Shown here: positions 23,090 to 31,058 of the stretch, one piece after another
How the letters are laid out: each line of letters opens with the position of its first letter
Numbering within the stretch: position 1 is the first letter of the stretch
DNA from: an uncultured Angelakisella sp.
Lineage (GTDB): Bacteria > Bacillota > Clostridia > Oscillospirales > Ruminococcaceae
Direction: 5' to 3'
Length of the DNA stretch: 33,206 nucleotides
Assembly (NCBI GenBank): GCA_910585525.1
Contig: CAJUFR010000021.1
Coordinates: 1 to 33,206, forward strand
Position numbers and translations under genes: made by a program
Notes under the pieces: generated by a model
The model's input: the letters and a program-made list of their open reading frames with translations, nothing else
Databases searched by the model: none
Told to the model about the DNA's origin: nothing

Positions 23090-24478
23090 ATGGAGCAGCG
23101 CATCCCGAACTTTTTTCAACTGCTGGGGAGCAAAAAGGTAGGCATGGTGGGCCTTGGGGTCACCAACAACGGCATCGCCAAGATGCTGGCGGCCAAGGGC
23201 ATCCACGTCACCATCCACGACCGCCAGGAGCGTGCCGAACTGGGGGATATCTGCCGGGAGATGGAGGAGGCCGGGGTCAGCCTGGTGCTGGGCCACGACT
23301 ACCTCCGCCGGCTGGAGGAGGATATCATCTTCCGGGCCCCCGGCGTCCCCTTTGACCTGCCGGAACTGGTGGCCGCCCGGAAGGAGGGCCGTGTCATCAC
23401 CAGCGACCTGGAGATGTTCTTCGACCTCTGCCCCTGCCCCATCATCGGGGTCACCGGCAGCGACGGCAAGACCACCACCACCACCCTCATCGCCGAGATG
23501 CTCCGGGCGGAGGGGAAAACGGTGCACCTGGGGGGCAACATCGGCAAGGCCCTCTTCCCGGAGATCGAGACGGTGAGCCCGGAGGATTACGCCGTGGTGG
23601 AACTGTCCAGCTTCCAACTCATCTCCCTGCGCCGCAGCCCGGATATCGCCGTGGTCACCAACGTCTCCCCCAACCACCTGGATATCCACGGCACCATGAA
23701 GGCCTACGTCGCCGCCAAGCGGAACATCCTGCTGCACCAGAACGCCTTCGGCAAGGCGGTGCTCAACGCCGACAACGACCTGGCCCGGAAGTACGCCCCC
23801 GACGTCCGGGGCAGCGTCTGCACCTTCTCCCGCCAGGTGAACGTCTACCGGGGCGCCTGGGAGGACCAGTACGGCACCCTGTGGTACTCCGAAAACGGCA
23901 GCCAGACCCGGCTGATGAGGGCGGAGGAGATCCGCATCCCCGGCGCCCACAACGTCCAGAACTACCTGGCGGCCATCACCGCCGTCTGGGGCCTGGTGTC
24001 CCTGGACACCATCCGCAAGGTGGCCCACGAGTTCGCCGGGGTGGAGCACCGCATCGAGTTCGTCCGGGAACTGGACGGGGTGCGGTGGTACAACGATTCC
24101 ATCGCCACCAGCCCCAGCCGCACCATCGCCGGGCTGCTCTCCTTTGACCAGCAGATCATCGTCATCGCCGGCGGGTACGATAAGAAGATCCCCTACGCCC
24201 CCCTGGCCCCGGTGCTGCTGGAGAAGGCCAAGGTGCTCATCCTCACCGGCGCCACCGCCCCCAAGATCGAGGCCGCCGTCACCGACTGTCCCGGCTGGGA
24301 AAAGAGCGGGCTGAAGATCCTCCACGCCGCCGGCCTGGAGGAGGCGGTGCAGCTGGCCCGGCAGGAGGCCCGGGAGGGGGATATCGTCTCCCTCTCCCCC
24401 GCCAGCGCCAGCTTCGACCGGTACAAGAACTTCGAGGCCCGGGGCCGCCATTACAAGCAGCTGGTGGAGGGACTGTAA
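23090..24478 (+). CDS. murD: UDP-N-acetylmuramoyl-L-alanine--D-glutamate ligase MurD
   Basis: A 462-residue Mur ligase that adds D-glutamate to UDP-MurNAc-L-Ala in peptidoglycan synthesis. An N-terminal Rossmann-like domain (KVGMVGLGVTNNGIA) is followed by the ATPase domain with the P-loop GVTGSDGKTTTT (Lys127) and the LSSFQL and NVSPNHLDIHGTM segments, and a C-terminal domain with WYNDSIATSPSRTIAGL and a GGYDKKIPY motif. It is the normal length. The ATG at 23090 has AGGTG 8 bases ahead; a TTG at 23063 would add nine residues but has no good ribosome site. It is not in a division cluster but sits between degV (39-base gap) and a SUKH-like gene (4-base gap). Confidence 0.95.
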   Translation: MEQRIPNFFQLLGSKKVGMVGLGVTNNGIAKMLAAKGIHVTIHDRQERAELGDICREMEEAGVSLVLGHDYLRRLEEDIIFRAPGVPFDLPELVAARKEGRVITSDLEMFFDLCPCPIIGVTGSDGKTTTTTLIAEMLRAEGKTVHLGGNIGKALFPEIETVSPEDYAVVELSSFQLISLRRSPDIAVVTNVSPNHLDIHGTMKAYVAAKRNILLHQNAFGKAVLNADNDLARKYAPDVRGSVCTFSRQVNVYRGAWEDQYGTLWYSENGSQTRLMRAEEIRIPGAHNVQNYLAAITAVWGLVSLDTIRKVAHEFAGVEHRIEFVRELDGVRWYNDSIATSPSRTIAGLLSFDQQIIVIAGGYDKKIPYAPLAPVLLEKAKVLILTGATAPKIEAAVTDCPGWEKSGLKILHAAGLEEAVQLARQEAREGDIVSLSPASASFDRYKNFEARGRHYKQLVEGL

Positions 24479-24482
24479 GGCC

Positions 24483-25157
24483 ATGGACTACCAGGGATTC
24501 TTTGACTGGGCCCGGGGGAAGGGCTGGACGGTGGAGCCCCGGACCGTCCCCCTCCGGCTGCCGGAGGAGGTCACCCGCCGCCACCGGTTCCCGGCGGACT
24601 ACCTGGCCTTTCTGGACCTGGTGGTCATCTGCGCCGGGCCCATGGACACCGAATGGTTCCTCTGCGAGGAGGGCTACCGCCAGGACGACCCCGACGCCTT
24701 CCGCTGGGACGAGTGCCGGCGGATGAGCCTTGACGCCGCCCGGGATATGATGGACCCCGACGAGGAGGCCCGGGTCACCGCCTTTTGGGACGGGGTGCTG
24801 CCCTTCTTCCTGGCGGTGGGCAGCGGGTACGAGTATTACGGCTTCGACCTGGCCGGGGCCCACGGCCCGGCGGGGTGCGTCCTCCACGGCTGGGAACCGG
24901 AATTTGAGGAGCCGGTGGTATTCGCCAGCGACTTCCCGGATTTTCTGGGGAAGCTGATGGCCGGGGAGGTTCCCCTGGGGGGCGTTCTCTTCGACCCGGA
25001 GGAATACGCTTTTATGGAGATGGCGGGCCGCAAGGAGCAGGAGCGCCACCAGCGGGAGACCGCCCAGGCCCTCCAGGCCCTGCTGCGCAGGGAGGATCAG
25101 CCCTGCGGGGAAAGCTGCGGCTGCGGCCACTGTCACGGAAAGGATGATCTAGGATGA
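24483..25157 (+). CDS. SMI1/KNR4 (SUKH)-like protein with Cys/His tail
   Basis: A 224-residue soluble protein that looks like a member of the SUKH superfamily: an early PADYLAFLDLV stretch, a central GYEYYGFDLAG and a later EEPVVFASDFPDFLGKLM, in the order usual for SMI1/KNR4 domains. SUKH proteins often are immunity proteins against secreted toxins, but no toxin gene is here, so that role is not supported. The C-terminus (CGESCGCGHCHGKDD) has four Cys and two His that could bind a metal. It starts four bases after murD and overlaps the next gene as ATGA, so all three are translated from one message. The assignment is by pattern only. Confidence 0.6.
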   Translation: MDYQGFFDWARGKGWTVEPRTVPLRLPEEVTRRHRFPADYLAFLDLVVICAGPMDTEWFLCEEGYRQDDPDAFRWDECRRMSLDAARDMMDPDEEARVTAFWDGVLPFFLAVGSGYEYYGFDLAGAHGPAGCVLHGWEPEFEEPVVFASDFPDFLGKLMAGEVPLGGVLFDPEEYAFMEMAGRKEQERHQRETAQALQALLRREDQPCGESCGCGHCHGKDDLG

Positions 25158-25867
25158 AACAAGCAAGGAAAATGGTGGCGCTGCTGATGGCCCTGGCCCT
25201 GGTGGCCCTGGCGGGCTGCCGGCAGAAGACGGCCCCGGACCCCTCCTCCGTCCTGGGGGAGCCCCCCGCCGCCCCGGAGAGCAGCCAGGCCCCCGCCGCC
25301 CCGGAAAAGTCGTTGCAGCAGCACGGCCAGGAGTTGGTGTCGCTGATGGCGGAGATGGTGAGGAGCAGCCAGTACACCAACCTCTACACCGGTGACCAGG
25401 AGGTGCAGCAGCTGCTGGCCGCCGCCGGGGAGGGCGACTTTTCCGCCCCCCAGGCGGTCTACGCCATCCGCCTGCCGGAGACCGCCTTAGACAGTCTCCT
25501 GGCCCTGGCGGGGATGGGCAGCATATCGGGCTTCTCCCCGGAACTGCGTCAGGTTATCCAGGCCCGGGTCACCTCCGCCCTGCCCACCCAGATCAACGCC
25601 ATGGGCGGCGCCAACGTCCTGGCGGCGGCCAGCGTCTGCACCGCCAGCGACTGCTTTGTCAGCAGCCAGCCGCCGGAGAGCGTCATCTACCTGTACACCT
25701 ACCAAAACGCCGTTCCGGCGGCGGTCTCCTTCATCCCCGGGGAGGGCGGGGCGGTGTCGGCCAGCGGCATGCTCATCCTTTACCAGGGTGGCGAGACCAT
25801 GGAGGTCACTCAGCTTCGGGAACTGCTGGAACAGCTGGGGGCTGAGATGGAGGAAGTTACACAGTAA
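25154..25867 (+). CDS. Lipoprotein of unknown function
   Basis: A 237-residue protein with a lipoprotein signal peptide: basic start, hydrophobic stretch and lipobox LAGC with the lipidated Cys22. A Pro/Ser/Ala linker (about 28-52) leads into a folded part without a family I recognise. The segment SVCTASDCFVSS has two cysteines that may pair. The start overlaps the upstream gene (ATGA), so it belongs to the degV-murD-SUKH operon. A stem-loop follows the stop. Confidence 0.75.
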   Translation: MKQARKMVALLMALALVALAGCRQKTAPDPSSVLGEPPAAPESSQAPAAPEKSLQQHGQELVSLMAEMVRSSQYTNLYTGDQEVQQLLAAAGEGDFSAPQAVYAIRLPETALDSLLALAGMGSISGFSPELRQVIQARVTSALPTQINAMGGANVLAAASVCTASDCFVSSQPPESVIYLYTYQNAVPAAVSFIPGEGGAVSASGMLILYQGGETMEVTQLRELLEQLGAEMEEVTQ

Positions 25868-25877
25868 CATTATAAAA

Positions 25878-25912
25878 ACCGCCTTTGGCCTTTGGCTGGG
25901 GGCGGTGTTTCT
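25878..25912 (+). terminator. Probable terminator of the murD operon
   Basis: ACCGCC / GGCGGT stem with a smaller inner GCC/GGC stem, followed by GTTTCTTT. Confidence 0.6.
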
Positions 25913-26242
25913 TTCCATGGCTTTTACGGAAAGGAACGAGCCCCAAAAGGCCCCCCTCAAAAAAGCCCCATACACAACCCGAGCCGCCTCCCGGTTCACA
26001 TCTTTCCGGCAAAAAATGTCAACAGAAAACCTCGTCCGCCGCTTGCCAATCACGGGGGAAGGAGGTACAATGGTAGACAGAAACAGGGGGAAGTTGGGGC
26101 GGATGGGAAAAATCACCGTTTGCTGGCGACAAGGGGCGCGCAGCTATGCGGCCTGCTCCCCTGGGGAACTTCATCTCCACCCGGGTGGCGGCGCTGGAGT
26201 TTTAGCCCCGGAAAGGATGTTTTGGGTTTTTCACATCACCTC
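25913..26242. other. Gene-poor stretch before the hemerythrin gene
   Basis: About 330 bases between the terminator and the next promoter. The only candidate gene is a 64-codon frame on the + strand from ATG 26070 to 26264, with AAGGAGG just ahead of it (only four bases spacing). Its product matches nothing I know, has no clear domain, and its end runs into the hemerythrin promoter. A possible stem AGGGG/CCCCT lies near 26132-26162. I recognise no riboswitch class. Confidence 0.4.
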
Positions 26243-26272
26243 TTGTCTTTCCGCTCGTCCATGATGTATAAT
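26243..26272 (+). promoter_or_regulatory. Promoter of the hemerythrin-receiver gene
   Basis: TTGTCT (26243-26248), 18 bases, TATAAT (26267-26272); the -10 is perfect. The predicted leader is about 47 bases. Confidence 0.7.
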
Positions 26273-26325
26273 GGTATTGTAGCCAAAATGTGGCAGAGAA
26301 TATAAGTTTTGGAGGGTCATCTGGG

Positions 26326-27699
26326 ATGGATTCACAATTTGTTTGGCAGGAGGATTTTAATATTGGCGTGCCTGCCATCGACAGGGATCATCAGCAGCTG
26401 TTCAAGATCATCAACAAGCTGTTCGCCCTGCGGCAGGAGGAGAAAAACAACCAGTGGGCCTGCCAGGAGAGCATCAAGTTCTTCCGGGCCCACGCTATAA
26501 ACCACTTCGGGGCGGAGGAGGCATATATGCGCTCCATCCATTACGACGGGCTGGAGGAGCACGCCCGCGTCCACGCGGGCTTCCGGGAGAACACCCTCCC
26601 CGTCCTGGAGGAGGAACTGGAGCGCAGCGACTATTCCAACGAGGCGGTGGACCACTTCCTGGGGGTCTGCGCCGGGTGGCTCATCGCCCACACCCTCACC
26701 GAGGACCTTTCCATCACCGGCAAGAAGGTCCGCCGGTGGGAGAACCTGCTGCCGGACCAGGAACTGAAGGCGATGAAGAAGGTGATACTCCGGCTGGTCT
26801 TTGATATGTTCCACCTGGAGTCCCACCTGATCAGCGACGCCTACGGCGGCGAAAAGTTCGGCAAGGGGGTCTATTACCACCTGGTCTACGGCCTGCCCGG
26901 GGACGAGAAAAAGCAGGAGGTCATCCTGGTGTTCGAGGACCGGGTGCTCATCAACACGGTGGGCAAGATCATGGGCATCCAGACCAACAAGCTGGACGAC
27001 ATGCTCATCCACGCCGCCCGGTACACCGCCCGGCAGTTCGTCAAGCGGGTGATGGAGCACTTCCCCTCCATGGACGGGTACGAACTACAGGAGGAGAACC
27101 TGCTGTTCTACGAGCAGTTCCACAAGCTGTTCCAGCGCAACCAGCCCCAGGCCAGCCTGCTGTTCGATACCGGGGAGGGGTACTTCGCCTACTGCGTCAT
27201 CGCCCCCCACCTGCTGGAGGACGGCATCGGCGCCGCCCAGCAGGAGGTGACCGCCATAACCGCCGAGGTGAAGGAGTATCTTTCCGCCAAGCGCAAACAG
27301 GACGAGGAGACCAGCGGGGCCCACCACAAGCCAAAGATCCTGCTGGTGGACGATTCCGCCACCATCCGCCAGGGGATGAAGCGGATGCTGGACCAGGATT
27401 ACCAGGTCTCCCTGGCCGAATCCGGCGTGGCGGCCATCCGGTCCATCACCCTGGACCAGCCGGACCTGGTGCTGCTGGACTACGAGATGCCGGTCTGCGA
27501 CGGCCGCCAGACCCTGGAGATGCTCCGCTCCGAGGAAGCCTTCGCCAACATCCCGGTGATCTTTCTCACCGGCCGCCGGGACCCGGACAGCATGATCAAG
27601 GTGATGCCCCTCAGGCCGGCGGGGTACCTGCTGAAAAGTTCCAAGCCGGACGCCATCAAAAAGGAGATCGACGCCTTCTTTGAAAAGAAGAAGGGATGA
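26326..27699 (+). CDS. Hemerythrin-receiver fusion protein
   Basis: A 457-residue soluble protein of three parts. Residues 5-135 are a bacteriohemerythrin with the ligand set His22, His60, Glu64, His79, His83, His122 and Asp127, enough for a di-iron site that can bind O2 or react with NO. Residues about 148-315 are a middle domain whose pattern (QEVILVFEDRVLINTVGKIMG, then an acidic helix and an A-x-x-x-x-R-Q-F helix) is compatible with a CheX/CheC-like fold; this is inference. Residues 335-455 are a response-regulator receiver with Asp342/343, phospho-site Asp385, Thr415 and Lys437. No DNA-binding domain is present. GGAGGG precedes the ATG at 26326 by 9 bases; a GTG at 26290 would add 12 residues. 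Monocistronic. Confidence 0.85.
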   Translation: MDSQFVWQEDFNIGVPAIDRDHQQLFKIINKLFALRQEEKNNQWACQESIKFFRAHAINHFGAEEAYMRSIHYDGLEEHARVHAGFRENTLPVLEEELERSDYSNEAVDHFLGVCAGWLIAHTLTEDLSITGKKVRRWENLLPDQELKAMKKVILRLVFDMFHLESHLISDAYGGEKFGKGVYYHLVYGLPGDEKKQEVILVFEDRVLINTVGKIMGIQTNKLDDMLIHAARYTARQFVKRVMEHFPSMDGYELQEENLLFYEQFHKLFQRNQPQASLLFDTGEGYFAYCVIAPHLLEDGIGAAQQEVTAITAEVKEYLSAKRKQDEETSGAHHKPKILLVDDSATIRQGMKRMLDQDYQVSLAESGVAAIRSITLDQPDLVLLDYEMPVCDGRQTLEMLRSEEAFANIPVIFLTGRRDPDSMIKVMPLRPAGYLLKSSKPDAIKKEIDAFFEKKKG

Positions 27700-27708
27700 C
27701 CCAACAGA

Positions 27709-27746
27709 AAAAAGGACCGCCCGGTCACAGGCCGGGTGGTCCTTTT
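27709..27746 (+). terminator. Terminator after the hemerythrin-receiver gene
   Basis: AAAAGGACC...GGTCCTTTT stem with an inner CCCGG/CCGGG stretch, ending in TTTT. Confidence 0.88.
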
Positions 27747-27791
27747 GAATGTTAGGAGGGTCTTTGGGGGCAGGGTCCTTTCTTGCCTCTT

Positions 27792-27952
27792 AGAACCTGT
27801 TTCGCATCTGGACGCGCGGCGGATGGCAAGGTTTTTTCGTCAGGTGCAGACAAATTTTTGCAGCAATACTGTACCTATTGCAAAAAAATTTGGCAAAGCA
27901 TGGCGGAAATAGACCTGCCAGTCGGCCTGCGGTTAGATGCTGAACAGGTTCT
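27792..27952. repeat. Palindromic dispersed repeat, copy 2 (MITE-like)
   Basis: 161 bases, same orientation as 15961-16123, with the same AGAACCTGTT / AACAGGTTCT ends, central AT-rich hairpin and two extra subterminal pairs (GCATCT with AGATGC). Differences from copy 1 are scattered substitutions and short A/T-run length changes. Again it lies between two convergent genes, after the terminator of one and 36 bases before the stop codon of the other. Confidence 0.88.
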
Positions 27953-27988
27953 TAGGGGTATTTTCAAATCATCTCTTCGAGCGCCCCT

Positions 27989-28627
27989 TCACAACTCCTT
28001 CCCCTCCATCACCCGCACCGAGATCAACATAGAAACCCCCTGAAGGACCGCCGTCACAGCATACAGCCCCACCACCATCTGCCAAGGCATCATCTGCACC
28101 TGCTCCAGCCGGGCAAAGGCATCCGGCATGAACCGCAGCGCCAGCACCAGCAGCAGACTGGGAACACCGTAAAAAACCAACATCGCCAAACGGCTCTTCT
28201 GTACCCCGAAGCGGTAGCTGCAAGGCAGTACCACCGCCGTCCCAATGAGACCGATGGCCGGGGCGATGGCCATGGTGGCCACCGTGTCGACGGTAAAGCT
28301 TTCCCCCCGGAAGTACATGGCCCCCAGCTGGAGCCAGGCGGCAAACACCGCCCCGATAAAAAACAGGATGTAACTCCCCAGGTACTTGGCGATCACCAGC
28401 TTGGGGCGGGAGACAGGCAGGGTGGCGGCGTACCGGTCCCAGTGGTAGAACTCGTCGTAGCTGAGGGTGGAAAGCAGGATGCTCACCGTCATGATGGAGA
28501 GGAAGAAGGTGAGAAAATAGTTGCTGTCCATGGAGGTGTACACCCCCCCGAACAATATCGCCACCACCAGCATGTAAAGCAGCGTCTTTTTGATCACCAA
28601 AAAGTCTTTCCATATCAATCCCATCAT
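27989..28627 (-). CDS. ABC-2 type permease
   Basis: A 212-residue membrane protein with about six transmembrane helices, of the ABC-2 membrane family found with YtrB/BcrA-type ATPases (PF13346-like). It starts MMGLIWKDFLVIKKT, as these permeases usually do, and has the DEFYHWDRYAATLPVSR loop typical of them. Start overlaps the ATPase stop (ATGA), so ATPase and permease are translated together. Substrate unknown; related GntR-ABC systems respond to cell-envelope stress or peptide antibiotics. Confidence 0.9.
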   Translation of the reverse strand: MMGLIWKDFLVIKKTLLYMLVVAILFGGVYTSMDSNYFLTFFLSIMTVSILLSTLSYDEFYHWDRYAATLPVSRPKLVIAKYLGSYILFFIGAVFAAWLQLGAMYFRGESFTVDTVATMAIAPAIGLIGTAVVLPCSYRFGVQKSRLAMLVFYGVPSLLLVLALRFMPDAFARLEQVQMMPWQMVVGLYAVTAVLQGVSMLISVRVMEGKEL

Positions 28628-29508
28628 TTTTTGTTGCTCCTTTCCCTGCTCTCCCTGGTAAGGAAGAGGATGATCTCCTCCAGATTGGCCCGGTCCACCA
28701 CAAAGTCCGGGTATCTTTTGGCCGCCTCCGCCTTGTCCCGCACCAGCCCCTCAAAGCCGTGGGGGGTGGCGGTGAGTCCGATGGCGTCCCCGGGGGCTAC
28801 CCGGTCCATCCCGGCGACGGGACCCTTTAATACCCCGTACACCTCCACCAGCGTGTCCTTTTCCTCCACCAGCAGCGCCTGGCCCTTGTCCACAAAGGTG
28901 ATGTAGTCGGCCACCTTCTCCAGGTCGCTGGTGATGTGGGAGGAAAAGAGGATGCCGTGGTCCTCGTCCTGGATGAAGTCCTGGAACAGGTCCAGCACCT
29001 CCCCCCGGACCATGGGGTCCAGGCCGCCGGTAGGCTCATCCATCAGCAGCAGCCGGGGCCGGTGGCTGAGAGCGGCGGCGATGGACAGCTTCATCTTCAT
29101 CCCCCGGGAGAACTTGTTGATGGCCTTTTTGTTGGGCAGCTCCAGCCGTTCCAGCAGGTCCTTCCAAAGGAAAGGGTCCCATTGGGGGTGGAGCCGCCCC
29201 AGGACGCTGCCCAGTTGTGGGGGGGTGAGGGATTCCGGGAAGGAGCACTCGTCAAACACCACCCCGATCTCCTCCCGCAGGGCGGGGGCCTTGTTCAGAT
29301 CGGGGCAGCCCAGCACTTGCAGCGTTCCTCCCTCCGGCCGGGCCAGGCCCAGGATCAGCCGCATGGTGGTGGATTTCCCCGCCCCGTTGGCCCCCACCAG
29401 CCCCATAATGCTCCCCCGGGGCACCGTCAGGTCCATCTCCAGCCGGAAACCGGGGTAGTTTTTAACAAGTCCTTTTACTTCTAGTAGATTATCCGATGTA
29501 TATTCCAT
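28624..29508 (-). CDS. ABC transporter ATP-binding protein
   Basis: A 294-residue ABC ATPase. Walker A GANGAGKSTT (about residues 37-46), signature FSRGMKMKLSI, Walker B LLLMDEPTGGLD and the switch His in FSSHITSD are intact. The C-terminal about 80 residues form the accessory domain common in BcrA/YtrB-type subunits. The ATG follows the GntR stop with no gap and uses AGGAGG inside the end of the gntR gene, so the three genes are one transcript. Works with the permease encoded next. Confidence 0.94.
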   Translation of the reverse strand: MEYTSDNLLEVKGLVKNYPGFRLEMDLTVPRGSIMGLVGANGAGKSTTMRLILGLARPEGGTLQVLGCPDLNKAPALREEIGVVFDECSFPESLTPPQLGSVLGRLHPQWDPFLWKDLLERLELPNKKAINKFSRGMKMKLSIAAALSHRPRLLLMDEPTGGLDPMVRGEVLDLFQDFIQDEDHGILFSSHITSDLEKVADYITFVDKGQALLVEEKDTLVEVYGVLKGPVAGMDRVAPGDAIGLTATPHGFEGLVRDKAEAAKRYPDFVVDRANLEEIILFLTRESRERSNKK

Positions 29509-29886
29509 TTAGTTTTCCTCCTCGTACCATTTCCCCAGCCGCTCCAAAAGCTGCTGCCGGGGGATGCCCGCCTCCCGGGCGATGGCGGCGGCGGCCTCCA
29601 GATGTTGGTCCAGCCGCTGGTCCTGCTCCCGCCTGACCTGGTCCCGGCCCGGGTGGGCGGCAAAGCTGCCCCGCCCCGCCACCGAGCAGAGGTATCCCGC
29701 CTGCTCCAACTCCTCGTAGGCCCGCTTGGTGGTGATGACGCTGACCCGCAGGTCCTTGGCCAGCTGCCGCATGGAGGGCAGCGGGTCCCCCTCCTGCAAC
29801 CGGCCGGTCTGGATCAGCCGCTTTACCTGCTGGACGATCTGTTCGTAAAAAGGCTGGCCGCTGCTGTTGTTTAGGATGACATCCAA
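29509..29886 (-). CDS. GntR-family regulator, YtrA type
   Basis: A 125-residue repressor. The N-terminal winged helix (about residues 10-72; QPFYEQIVQQVKRLI, DPLPSMRQLAKDLRVSVITTKRAYEELEQAGY) is followed by a short helical tail instead of a large ligand domain, as in the YtrA subfamily, which usually represses its own ABC transporter operon. The start is TTG at 29886, because GGAGGTG sits five to six bases before it; the open frame runs 22 codons further up but crosses its own promoter. The operator 29906-29924 lies directly upstream. It would be released by an unknown effector. Confidence 0.9.
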   Translation of the reverse strand: MDVILNNSSGQPFYEQIVQQVKRLIQTGRLQEGDPLPSMRQLAKDLRVSVITTKRAYEELEQAGYLCSVAGRGSFAAHPGRDQVRREQDQRLDQHLEAAAAIAREAGIPRQQLLERLGKWYEEEN

Positions 29887-29905
29887 CCTGTCACCTCCCT
29901 GGAAC

Positions 29906-29924
29906 TGTATATATCGTATATACA
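29906..29924. promoter_or_regulatory. Operator of the GntR-ABC operon
   Basis: TGTATATA, TCG, TATATACA: a perfect 8-bp inverted repeat of the kind bound by YtrA-type GntR proteins. It begins at the -10 and covers the start of transcription, as expected for autorepression. Confidence 0.8.
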
Positions 29925-29952
29925 CAATATCACATAAAAAAGAGGTTGTCAA
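29924..29952 (-). promoter_or_regulatory. Promoter of the GntR-ABC operon
   Basis: On the minus strand TTGACA (perfect -35), 17 bases, TATTGT. The -10 abuts the operator. Confidence 0.75.
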
Positions 29953-29981
29953 CCCTTTTCCGAAAAAAACCTGAAGTTTCC

Positions 29982-30010
29982 TTGACCCCGGGGGGATTTT
30001 GCGGTATGAT
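29982..30010 (+). promoter_or_regulatory. Promoter of the second degV gene
   Basis: TTGACC (29982-29987), 17 bases, TATGAT (30005-30010). A 17-base palindrome ATGGTTTT-A-AAAACCAT lies at 30027-30043 in the leader. Confidence 0.7.
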
Positions 30011-30084
30011 TATGATATGATAAGACATGGTTTTAAAAACCATATTAAAAACCCACCGGGCCTGGCCCAGAAAAGAGGTACCCC

Positions 30085-30930
30085 ATGATCACCTGGAAGA
30101 TCGCCGCAGACAGTTCCTGCGACCTGCGGGAAGGGCTGGAGCCCTTTCCCGGCCTGTCCTTCTCCATCGTCCCCCTGAAGATACGGGTGGGGGCCCAGGA
30201 GTTCACCGATGACGCCAGCCTGGACCTGGCGGCGATGAAGTCTGCCCTTGCTCACTTTGACGGCCCCACCTCCTCCGCCTGCCCCAGCCCCGACGAGTGG
30301 GCCCGGGAGTTCGAGGAAGCGGACTGCTCGGTGGCGGTGGCGATGACCAGCGCCCTCAGCGGCACCTTCAACAGCGCCGTGGTGGCCCGGCAGATGGTGC
30401 TGGAGCAGCACCCGGAAAAGAAGATCCTGGTGCTGGACACCAAGTCCACCGGCGGCCACATGGTGCTGGTGATCCGGCGCCTGCGGGAACTGATCGCCCA
30501 GGGGCTATCCTTCGAGGAGGTGGCCCGGGAGATCGTGGAGTACAACCGGGAAGTGCGGCTGCTGTTCACCCTCTCCACCTTTGACAACCTGGTGAAGAAC
30601 GGGCGGATGAACAAGCTGGTGGGCATCGTGGCCAGCAAGCTGGGCATCCGCATCGTGGCCGAGGCCTCCCGGGAGGGGACCATCCGGGTGCTGTACAAGA
30701 TACGGGGCCAGAGCCGCGCCCTGGACACCCTGGTGGCGGAGATCAAGCGGCAGAAGCCGGAGATGGAGGGCAAGGAGATCATTGTCTCCCACTGCAACAA
30801 CCCCCTTGGGGTGCGGTACCTCCGGGAGCAGCTGGAAAAGGAACTCCCCGGCGCGCAGGTCACCGTGATGGAGACCCAGGGCCTCACCTCCTACTACGCC
30901 GAGGAAACAGGTATCCTGGTGGCGTACTAA
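30085..30930 (+). CDS. DegV-family fatty-acid-binding protein
   Basis: A 281-residue DegV protein of standard length. ITWKIAADSSCDL at the N-terminus, TSSACPSPDEW (the Thr-Ser loop that holds the carboxylate), AMTSALSGTFNSA, VLDTKSTGGHM, and TFDNLVKNGRMNKLVGIVASKLGIRIV are all typical. It likely binds a fatty acid in the cytoplasm; whether it serves a fatty-acid kinase is not shown here. GAGGTA precedes the ATG. Single-gene unit with its own promoter. It is the second DegV in the window and only distantly similar to the first. Confidence 0.93.
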   Translation: MITWKIAADSSCDLREGLEPFPGLSFSIVPLKIRVGAQEFTDDASLDLAAMKSALAHFDGPTSSACPSPDEWAREFEEADCSVAVAMTSALSGTFNSAVVARQMVLEQHPEKKILVLDTKSTGGHMVLVIRRLRELIAQGLSFEEVAREIVEYNREVRLLFTLSTFDNLVKNGRMNKLVGIVASKLGIRIVAEASREGTIRVLYKIRGQSRALDTLVAEIKRQKPEMEGKEIIVSHCNNPLGVRYLREQLEKELPGAQVTVMETQGLTSYYAEETGILVAY

Positions 30931-30947
30931 AACTATAAAAAAGGGCC

Positions 30948-30967
30948 GGAGCGCCGAAAGGCGCTCC
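30948..30967 (+). terminator. Stem-loop after the second degV gene
   Basis: GGAGCGCC / GGCGCTCC with a GAAA tetraloop. The T-run behind it is poor, so efficiency is uncertain. Confidence 0.6.
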
Positions 30968-30973
30968 ACCCTC

Positions 30974-31001
30974 TTGCATTATATAAATGTTGTGGTATAA
31001 T
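30974..31001 (+). promoter_or_regulatory. Promoter of the antitoxin RNA
   Basis: TTGCAT (30974-30979), 16 bases, TATAAT (30996-31001), with TGG giving an extended -10. No coding frame follows; transcription would start near 31007. Confidence 0.75.
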
Positions 31002-31014
31002 ATAAGCATAAGGT

Positions 31015-31041
31015 GGCACCACCGGTAGACGGTTAGCCCCC
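31015..31041 (+). repeat. Inverted leader repeat, left copy
   Basis: GGCACCACCG...GGTTAGCCCCC, the start of the antitoxin RNA. It is found again, inverted, at 31271-31301, with only a four-base insertion and a few substitutions in the middle. Confidence 0.85.
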
Positions 31042-31058
31042 TAGAGTGTTATTCCAAT

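Noticed and set aside
26044..26242. c-di-GMP, T-box or other riboswitch
   Set aside because: The stretch GGGTGGCGGCG only loosely resembles the T-box core, no conserved core of any class I know is present, and the region is upstream of the predicted promoter of the next gene.
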